Source of the DNA: Chloroflexota bacterium | Lineage (GTDB): Bacteria > Chloroflexota > Anaerolineae > Thermoflexales > Thermoflexaceae | Direction: 5' to 3' | Length of the DNA stretch: 18,625 nt | NCBI GenBank assembly: GCA_030550075.1 | Contig: JAUQQB010000007.1 | Coordinates: forward strand, 1-18,625 | Shown: positions 7,156 through 12,299 of the stretch, one piece after another | How positions within the stretch are numbered: position 1 is the stretch's first letter | Layout of the letters: every line of letters starts with the position of its first letter | Made by a program: the position numbers and the translations under genes | The notes under the pieces: model-generated | Seen by the model: only the letters and a program-made list of their open reading frames with translations | Database searches by the model: none | What the model was told of the DNA's origin: nothing

Positions 7156-7255
7156 CACATTTTCGCCAACCCATTCAAAGAGCTTCCTGAAAGCCCTTCA
7201 GCTCCTATAGAGAGCGCATTCAAACCCCTCCCCATGGCCTAAGGGGACGACGGGG

Positions 7256-7303
7256 GTTAGGGGTCTGGGGGGCGCGCCGAAAGCGCGCTCTCAGACCCCT
7301 AAC
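7256..7303. terminator. Hairpin between convergent genes (first)
   Basis: Outer arms gttaggggtctg (7256-7267) and cagacccctaac (7292-7303) are perfectly complementary, and inner arms gcgcgc (7272-7277 and 7283-7288) close a cgaaa loop. It lies between the convergent YhfC-like and DsrK-like genes. No U-tract is seen on either strand. Confidence 0.5.
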
Positions 7304-7307
7304 TTCC

Positions 7308-7348
7308 TTGCCTCTCCCCACGGCTCGGAGGACCGTGGGGAGAGGCAA
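7308..7348. terminator. Hairpin between convergent genes (second)
   Basis: A perfect 16-bp stem (ttgcctctccccacgg, 7308-7323, with its complement 7333-7348) closes a nine-base loop. It follows the previous hairpin by four bases, so the convergent genes are separated by two tandem stem-loops, probably acting as a bidirectional end structure. A short A run follows on the plus strand; no clear U-tract on either. Confidence 0.5.
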
Positions 7349-7424
7349 AAGAGCGGATCATTTACGCTATGAACACTCCCATGAGATTTGGGGAGCGCCG
7401 GGGTGGTGATGAAGACCCCAGCGC

Positions 7425-8732
7425 TTAGGCGGAGGCCTGAACAAGCATAGCCGGAACGGCCAGTTTCACCCTGCGAGTCGCCAGGTAGGCGTTCGCCACC
7501 AGCTCCATCAAGCCGCTCACCCGGACCCTCAGACCATAATAGTCGTTCAGATCCCCTAATTGCAGACGGCAATTGTCACATGAAGCCACCACCATGCGGG
7601 CTCCCGTTTGGCGAATCTGCTCCACCTTACGACGTCCGGCCCGCATACGCTTCTCATACCATTCCGGAACCGCCACCAGACCCGCCCCGCCACCACAACA
7701 GAAGTTCTCCGTCCGGTTTGGAGCCATTTCCCGGAAATCCTGGGCGACCGCGCGCAGGATAATCCGGGGCTCCTCCAGCAGGCCGCCGTTCCGTCCCAGG
7801 TTACAGGAATCGTGATAGGTCACGGGCTCTGGGTTCGCGGAGGGATCCAGCGGCAGACGGCCCTGTTGAATCCATTCCGCTACCACCTCAATGATGCTGC
7901 GCACCCGGAAGGGGAAATCCTCAAACCAGTTGGGCGCTTCCCAGCGCAGGACGGTATACGCGTGGCCGCATTCCGCCAGGATGATCTCCTTTACACCCAG
8001 CCGTCGAGCTTCCTCCACAATCCGCCGCGCGATCGCCTTGGCACGCTGGATATCTGCCAGGAAGTATCCGTAATTCGCTGCTTCGAACATGCTCAAGGTC
8101 CAATCCGCTCCCACCGCGTGGAAAAGGATCGCCGCTGGCAGGATCGTGTGGGCTCCGGAGAGAGCAACATACAGGATTTCCGCCCCTGCCTTCTCCACCG
8201 GGATGCGGGCGCTCGGATCGCCGGTTTGTTCCTGGAGCTCTCGTTCCAATTCGCGGATCTGATCGACATAGAATTCACGGAAGAACTCCAGGTTTTCTTC
8301 CCGGGCGATCGCTGCATCGGCAAGTTGCACGAGCATCTCCGGCGCCTTTCCAACAGCGGTCAGCATCGCGCGGGTCGCTCGCATAATCAGGGCGGTATCC
8401 ACTCCCATCGGGCAGTTCATGGTGCAGCGGCGGCAGAGGGTGCAGGCCCCGAAAGCGATCTCCACCAGCTCCTCCAAATCGGCCTCGGTCAGATCCTTCG
8501 CCCCCACCCACCATGGGAACAGACGCCCCATGGGGTCATGAAGACGCCGATAGAAGCGGCGAACAGCCTCCGCCTTCGCCGCAGGAGCGTTGCGAAAATC
8601 GGGCTCAGCAGCGAAGATATGGCACGATTCCGCGCAGATCCCGCAGCGCGCGCATACTTCCAGAGCGGCGAGCAACCGCCGGTCCAGCGATTTTTCGAAG
8701 GTGGTCAGCGCCTGCTGAACGAGCTCGCTCAT
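7425..8732 (-). CDS. DsrK/HdrD-like iron-sulfur protein with CCG domain
   Basis: The 435-residue protein has two N-terminal [4Fe-4S] ferredoxin-type motifs: C27-C30-C33-C37 (CARCGICAESC) and C97-C100-C103-C107 (CTLCRRCTMNCP). A C-terminal half with two CCG-type domains follows. The second CCG domain is complete (C310, C345-C346 in NFCCGGG, C385 and C388 in SCDNC) and should hold a heterodisulfide-reductase-type non-cubane cluster. The first is degenerate, keeping only C255 in ECGHAY, which is DsrK-like rather than HdrD-like. No membrane segment is present, so it is a cytosolic subunit, presumably docked on the NarI/DsrM-like protein encoded ten bases upstream. A strong ribosome-binding site AGGGAGGG precedes the ATG. 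With the upstream TusA and DsrE2 genes, it probably exchanges electrons with a protein-bound persulfide or disulfide. Specific substrate is inferred, not shown. Confidence 0.88.
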   Translation of the reverse strand: MSELVQQALTTFEKSLDRRLLAALEVCARCGICAESCHIFAAEPDFRNAPAAKAEAVRRFYRRLHDPMGRLFPWWVGAKDLTEADLEELVEIAFGACTLCRRCTMNCPMGVDTALIMRATRAMLTAVGKAPEMLVQLADAAIAREENLEFFREFYVDQIRELERELQEQTGDPSARIPVEKAGAEILYVALSGAHTILPAAILFHAVGADWTLSMFEAANYGYFLADIQRAKAIARRIVEEARRLGVKEIILAECGHAYTVLRWEAPNWFEDFPFRVRSIIEVVAEWIQQGRLPLDPSANPEPVTYHDSCNLGRNGGLLEEPRIILRAVAQDFREMAPNRTENFCCGGGAGLVAVPEWYEKRMRAGRRKVEQIRQTGARMVVASCDNCRLQLGDLNDYYGLRVRVSGLMELVANAYLATRRVKLAVPAMLVQASA

Positions 8733-8742
8733 CGGACCCTCC

Positions 8743-9360
8743 CTAACCCAACACAGCTCGCCGGCCGTAGAAGAGGCCGAAGAAGAATCGGGAGAAGAAG
8801 AAATAGACGCAGTGCCGAATCTTAGTCAGCGGGATGGCGACCAGAGTTAGGGCGGACAGACCATAGAAGGTCGCTGTCCAGCGCGGGTCCATCCAGAAGG
8901 CCAGGCCTGCCGCCTGCCATACCGTCCCCAGGATCACCGCCGCATAATCATCCGGGTGGCTGAGGGCCCGGAGCCGCTCATCGAAGATCCGCATCAGAAT
9001 CCCCATCAGGCCGCCTACGGCCCCCATCCCGGTGAAAACCAGACCGATGGGGGCGATCGAAGCGGGAAGGATAGACCGCCAGGGGCTGATCGCAAGGGTC
9101 GCCAGGGTGGCGAAGATCCCAACGTGGAAGAGCACCCCCCGCAGGTAAGGCAGGAGATGCCGTCGGGTGCTCTCCTTCGCCCAGGGCATCATGCCCCAGG
9201 TGAAGGCATATCCGATGCCCCGCCATGCAGAACCACGGGGCTGGGCCCGATCGGGCCGGTAGGGACGAGCCAGCAACCCATAGAGCCTCCAGCTCAGTCC
9301 CCCGATGCACAGGCCCAGCGCAATGAGGAGGATCCATCCCCAAAGCGCCGTCGCGCTCAT
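8743..9360 (-). CDS. NarI/DsrM-like membrane cytochrome b subunit
   Basis: The 205-residue protein has about five membrane segments and resembles the gamma subunit of respiratory nitrate reductase and DsrM. In these families the protein exchanges electrons with quinones through b hemes. Candidate heme-ligand histidines are H68 and H79 at the second segment (RRHLLPYLRGVLFHVG) and H183 in the last one (LTKIRHCVYFFFSRF); H135 lies in a loop. Fewer paired histidines are visible than in NarI, so one or two hemes are possible. Its ATG overlaps the tusA stop as ATGA (9357-9360), so translation is coupled, and the DsrK-like gene follows after ten bases. The pair therefore looks like a DsrMK-type membrane module. 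Confidence 0.8.
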   Translation of the reverse strand: MSATALWGWILLIALGLCIGGLSWRLYGLLARPYRPDRAQPRGSAWRGIGYAFTWGMMPWAKESTRRHLLPYLRGVLFHVGIFATLATLAISPWRSILPASIAPIGLVFTGMGAVGGLMGILMRIFDERLRALSHPDDYAAVILGTVWQAAGLAFWMDPRWTATFYGLSALTLVAIPLTKIRHCVYFFFSRFFFGLFYGRRAVLG

Positions 9361-9593
9361 TTCACCCTCCGCACCACAAAGCGAATGACCTTATCTTGCT
9401 TCTCAATGGTCACCAGCTCGTTGCCCGTGCTTCGGCACCATGCCGGGATGTCGGCCATCACCCCCGGATCAGTCGCGTAGGCCTCAATGACTCCGCCGAC
9501 GGGGATGTTCTTGATGGCCTGATTGATCTTCACTACAGGCATCGGGCACAACAAACCCTTGAGGTCCAGCGTGAGATCGGGTTTCACCTCCAT
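9357..9593 (-). CDS. tusA: TusA-family sulfur carrier protein
   Basis: The 78-residue protein is a full-length TusA/SirA family member. It carries the signature LKGLLCPMPVVK with the persulfide-bearing Cys16 in CPMP, followed by the typical GGVIEAYATDPG segment and a second cysteine at ADIPAWC. TusA proteins carry sulfane sulfur as a cysteine persulfide in the cytosol and deliver it to the next acceptor. In sulfur-metabolising microbes it is often encoded beside dsrE2 and sHdr or dsr genes, as here. The stop overlaps the next gene by four bases. The ribosome-binding site AGGAGGTG lies directly upstream (around 9598-9605). The specific role in this operon, sulfur relay between DsrE2 and the DsrMK-like complex, is inferred from order. 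Confidence 0.92.
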   Translation of the reverse strand: MEVKPDLTLDLKGLLCPMPVVKINQAIKNIPVGGVIEAYATDPGVMADIPAWCRSTGNELVTIEKQDKVIRFVVRRVK

Positions 9594-9643
9594 CGGGCAC
9601 CTCCTGAAATGATCGATTTTCCATTCGGGGGCTTTTGGGGACT

Positions 9644-9694
9644 GGGCGGGCCGCCGAAGACAGCCCGCCCTATCCCCTGTTTAGAGAAACAGGG
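9644..9694 (-). promoter_or_regulatory. Two tandem hairpins between dsrE2-like gene and tusA
   Basis: The first stem, gggcgggc (9644-9651) with gcccgccc (9663-9670), lies in the 87-base gap between the two genes. The second, ccctgttt (9675-9682) with aaacaggg (9687-9694) and loop agag, spans the stop codon of the dsrE2-like gene. Neither is followed by U residues on the minus strand. They may be RNA processing or stability elements that set the ratio of DsrE2 to the downstream proteins. Confidence 0.5.
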
Positions 9695-10199
9695 TGATCT
9701 TTGAACGCGAAGCCTCGTCCAGGAATGTGGCCACACCTACCACATCCTGGACCTCGTCGATGAGATCCTCCCGCCGAATCTCCATTACTTCCATACTCAT
9801 CTGGCAGGCCAGCATACGGACGCCGAGCTCAGCGGCTAGCTTGCGTAGCTCCGGCAACGTCGTCACGTTATGAGCTTTCATCATCTTCTTGAACATCCAC
9901 CGGCCCAGGCCACCAAAGTTCATCTTGCTGGGGCCAACGCCGTTGATATCCTTCAGGAAAATGCCCAACATCCGGCCGAACAGGCTGCGCCCTGTAGAAG
10001 TCTGCTTCTTGATGGCCTGCAGGCCCCAGAAGGTGAAGAACATCGTGACATCCATGCCGGAGGCGGCCGCACCGGTGGCGATGATGAAGGCTGCCATCAG
10101 ACGATCCATGTCGCCACTGAACACCACCATGGAGAGCCGATTCTGAACCTGCCGCTCCTCCTGGGTAACGGGAGCCTCCGCGATCTGTTCCAGCGCCAT
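9681..10199 (-). CDS. DsrE2-like (DsrE/DsrF/DrsH family) sulfur-relay protein
   Basis: The 172-residue protein belongs to the DsrE2 group. It has the opening block RLSMVVFSGDMDRLMAAFII with a semi-hydrophobic stretch to about 60 (DVTMFFTFWGLQAI), the SLFGRMLG and KMNFGGLGRWMFKKMM segments, and the conserved VRMLACQMSMEVM motif with the only cysteine, Cys132. In this family that cysteine binds sulfane sulfur and passes it to TusA. A perfect AGGAGGT ribosome-binding site precedes the ATG, and the gene follows arsR after 14 bases. Its position next to tusA matches the common dsrE2-tusA pairing of sulfur oxidisers. Whether the hydrophobic stretch anchors the protein to the membrane is not clear. 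Confidence 0.9.
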   Translation of the reverse strand: MALEQIAEAPVTQEERQVQNRLSMVVFSGDMDRLMAAFIIATGAAASGMDVTMFFTFWGLQAIKKQTSTGRSLFGRMLGIFLKDINGVGPSKMNFGGLGRWMFKKMMKAHNVTTLPELRKLAAELGVRMLACQMSMEVMEIRREDLIDEVQDVVGVATFLDEASRSKITLFL

Positions 10200-10213
10200 C
10201 GGGACCTCCTTTT

Positions 10214-10537
10214 TTATTGAGCGATATGCTGGTAAATATGGATCCGATCCATCAGAACGGCCCGCATCAGATCCAGAGCCTGGATCACCCGGTGATCTGC
10301 CAGGGCATATTCCACCACACCTCCACGGCGGGTAGAGAACACCAGCCCCTTGGAGGCCAGCACGCGGAGATGACGAGCCACGGTTGACTGTGGAAGGCCC
10401 AACGCCCGGGCCAGTGTTGTTCCGGTTTGAGGTCCATCGGCCAGCTCGTAGAGGATCAGGATTCGCGTAGGATCCGCCAGTCCCGCACAGATCTCCGCAT
10501 GAAGCTGGTAGATTTCCTGTCGCGTCGGCCGTTCCAT
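10214..10537 (-). CDS. ArsR/SmtB-family transcriptional repressor
   Basis: The 107-residue protein is a winged-helix regulator: helix segment CAGLADPTRILILYELADG, then a helix-turn-helix TLARALGLPQSTVARHLRVL and wing STRRGGVVEYALAD. It is the first gene of the sulfur-relay operon, so it most likely represses that operon and itself. The only cysteine is Cys17, so the two-cysteine persulfide switch of SqrR/BigR is not present, and no ArsR- or SmtB-type metal-site pattern such as ELCVCDL is seen. The inducer is therefore unknown; a single-cysteine or another ligand mechanism is possible. A dyad at 10550-10581 directly upstream is the likely operator. Confidence 0.9.
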   Translation of the reverse strand: MERPTRQEIYQLHAEICAGLADPTRILILYELADGPQTGTTLARALGLPQSTVARHLRVLASKGLVFSTRRGGVVEYALADHRVIQALDLMRAVLMDRIHIYQHIAQ

Positions 10538-10549
10538 CTCTTTCTCCTC

Positions 10550-10581
10550 TTCCGGTTATCCGGTTAATAGAATAGCCGGAA
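10550..10581. promoter_or_regulatory. Dyad likely to be the ArsR operator
   Basis: Arms ttccggttat (10550-10559) and atagccggaa (10572-10581) form an inverted repeat with one mismatch and a 12-base spacer. The spacer contains another ccggtta copy (10560-10566). It starts 13 bases upstream of the arsR ATG, which suits repressor autoregulation by blocking RNA polymerase. The shape fits ArsR-type operators; binding is inferred. Confidence 0.5.
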
Positions 10582-10596
10582 AACTGATGGAGGGGC

Positions 10597-10612
10597 TGTG
10601 GATTCTGTCACA
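10597..10612. promoter_or_regulatory. CRP/FNR-like palindrome upstream of sulfur-relay operon
   Basis: The site tgtgg-attctg-tcaca matches the TGTGA-N6-TCACA pattern of CRP-type regulators with one mismatch. Its centre is about 67 bases upstream of the arsR start and upstream of the candidate ArsR operator, where an activator would be expected. No regulator of this class is encoded in the window. Confidence 0.35.
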
Positions 10613-10724
10613 ATTTCTCGTGCAGGAAATCACAACCCGGCGGCATTTAGGATCGCTAAAAATATCGAAAAACCCGGCGGAGGGTACCCTCTAAATCGAA
10701 GACGGATCGCTTTGATCGCCACCC

Positions 10725-10903
10725 AGGACTTTTCAATTCCCCTACTTAGGACTTACACCGTTGGCCTTTGTCCGGTAGGAATTGAGGGGACCCTCTCCCC
10801 TTTATTTTTGGGCTGAGACGGGCCCCTTCAACATCTGTCCCAGCCCCAAAGACCCCGGATAAAAGGCCAACGGTGTAACTCCGCAAGATTATTGAAAAAG
10901 CCC
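10725..10903. mobile_element. MITE-like palindromic repeat element
   Basis: A long imperfect inverted repeat. The core arms ttacaccgttggccttt (10753-10769) and aaaggccaacggtgtaa (10862-10878) are perfect, and similarity continues inward (gtccgg / ccggat; ttttgggctgagac / cccagccccaaaga) and outward (aggacttttcaat near 10726 / attgaaaaagccct near 10890). The left arm has about 30 extra bases (10776-10805), which form a small hairpin of their own. The outer motif aggacttac is typical of insertion-sequence or MITE ends. There is no transposase. One arm recurs at 14-57. The rest of the 10613-11002 gap contains a 10-base direct repeat aacccggcgg (10634 and 10671) and no gene. Confidence 0.55.
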
Positions 10904-10922
10904 TGATCGCTACCAGAGGGAC

Positions 10923-10959
10923 TTGCCGGGCTCTTAGGCATCCGCTATAATCCCGGATG
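10923..10959 (+). promoter_or_regulatory. Sigma70-type promoter of the BMP lipoprotein gene
   Basis: TTGCCG (10923-10928) and a perfect TATAAT (10946-10951) are spaced by 17 bases. Transcription would start near 10958, giving a leader of about 45 bases. A dyad catccg (10939-10944) / cggatg (10954-10959) is centred on the -10 element, suggesting a repressor site. A strong ribosome-binding site, ggaggagaggagg, lies just before the ATG at 11003. Confidence 0.7.
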
Positions 10960-11002
10960 TGCCCTGGCCCGCTTACCTCAAGCCGGAGGAGAGGAGGCTT
11001 CC

Positions 11003-12022
11003 ATGTCGAAAAGAACACGGATTCTGATCCTGATCCCGATCGTGTTTGCTTCGCTGCTGGCCGCCTGCGCGCAGCCAGCTACACCGAAGCCTTTCCGGGT
11101 CGGTCTGGTAACCGATGTCGGGAAGATCGACGACAAATCCTTTAACCAGGGCACCTGGGAAGGCGTCCAGAAGGCGGTCAAAGAGCTGGGCGTGGAGGCG
11201 AAATACATTGAGACCCAGGATCCCAATGACTACATGAAGAATATCGCCCAGTTCGCTGACGCCGGTTATGACGTGATCGTCACCGTCGGCTTCGCCCTGG
11301 GGGAGGCCACTCGGGAAGCTGCTCAGAAGTATTCTAACGTTAAATTCATCGGCGTCGATCAGTTCCAGGAGAGCACAATCTCAAATGTGGCCGGGCTGAT
11401 CTTCGAAGAGGACAAGGCCGGCTTCATGGCCGGAGCTCTGGCCGCTCTGATGAGCAAGACGGGCAAGATTGGTGCCGTGCTGGGCACGGACGCCGTGCCA
11501 CCGGTCTGGCGCTTCGGTGAGGGCTACCGCGCCGGCGCCAAGCATGTCCGCCCGGATGTCGAAGTGCTGGTGGTCTATCACAACGATGTGGGGCTGGACA
11601 AGACCTTCACCGACCCCGAATGGGGCAAGTCCACGGCCCTCTCTCTGGTGGATAAGGGCGTGGATGTGGTCTTCGGGGCCGGCGGCAAGACCGGCAACGG
11701 GGCCCTGATCGCCTGCGCGGAAACCAAGAAGTGCCTGGCCATCGGCGTGGACGTTGATCAGTATTTCACGGTCCCCGAAGCCAAGAGCGTCTTGCTTACC
11801 AGCGCCATGAAGGACCTGACCGAGGGGACTTTCAATCTAATTAAGGCGGCCCATGAAGGGAAGTGGCAGGGCGGCAACGTGATCGGCCCTGTCCGCCTGG
11901 CACCCTTCCACGATCTGGAGAGCCAAGTCTCTCAGGAAGTCCGCCAGAAGCTGGCGGAGATTGAGAAGGGCCTGCAGGATGGGACCATCAAGACCAACGT
12001 TCCACCGGCGAAGCCTCAGTAA
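11003..12022 (+). CDS. BMP-family lipoprotein, ABC-type nucleoside/substrate-binding protein
   Basis: The 339-residue protein begins with a lipoprotein signal: KR-rich start, hydrophobic core and lipobox LLAAC, with Cys22 as the lipidated residue. The mature part is a BMP/Med-family periplasmic-binding fold, with the typical RVGLVTDVGKIDDKSFNQ block (about 32-49), a GYDVIVTVGF segment, the FIGVDQF strand and a hinge region VVFGAGGKTGNGAL. Members bind nucleosides or related ligands at the cell surface and deliver them to an ABC importer of the sugar-permease type. No permease or ATPase gene is adjacent, so the transporter partner is elsewhere or lost. The gene has its own promoter and terminator, hence is monocistronic. 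Ligand identity is not predictable here. Confidence 0.92.
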   Translation: MSKRTRILILIPIVFASLLAACAQPATPKPFRVGLVTDVGKIDDKSFNQGTWEGVQKAVKELGVEAKYIETQDPNDYMKNIAQFADAGYDVIVTVGFALGEATREAAQKYSNVKFIGVDQFQESTISNVAGLIFEEDKAGFMAGALAALMSKTGKIGAVLGTDAVPPVWRFGEGYRAGAKHVRPDVEVLVVYHNDVGLDKTFTDPEWGKSTALSLVDKGVDVVFGAGGKTGNGALIACAETKKCLAIGVDVDQYFTVPEAKSVLLTSAMKDLTEGTFNLIKAAHEGKWQGGNVIGPVRLAPFHDLESQVSQEVRQKLAEIEKGLQDGTIKTNVPPAKPQ

Positions 12023-12053
12023 GATCCTGAGCGAATCGCTGGGCTGGGGCATC

Positions 12054-12090
12054 ATCGGGGCGGGAGTCCTTTCCCGCCCCGATTTTTATT
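12054..12090 (+). terminator. Intrinsic terminator of the BMP lipoprotein gene
   Basis: A perfect 12-bp stem, atcggggcggga (12054-12065) with tcccgccccgat (12072-12083), has a six-base loop and is followed by a T-rich tail (ttttattt). It is the only classical U-tract terminator seen in the window. Confidence 0.92.
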
Positions 12091-12299
12091 TCCTCTGGTC
12101 TGGAGGATCAAGCGTCGGTTCCTCAGGGCGTGTCTGGAAAATTCCATCCGCTACCTGATGAGCCGATCTCTAATGACCCCCAGCGAGGCGCTCCGGCCCG
12201 GTTGAAGGGCCCCTTTCCCCCGGATTCCATAGGCGCTAACTGAAGGGTTGCGCGGGTCGGGCCCTGCCTATCCCTAAATCCCCTGATTAAGAAGTTTCC

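Noticed and set aside
7608..8825. Open frame of 405 codons on the plus strand opposite the DsrK-like gene
   Set aside because: Antisense shadow of a gene with full cysteine motifs; no domain-like pattern in its translation.
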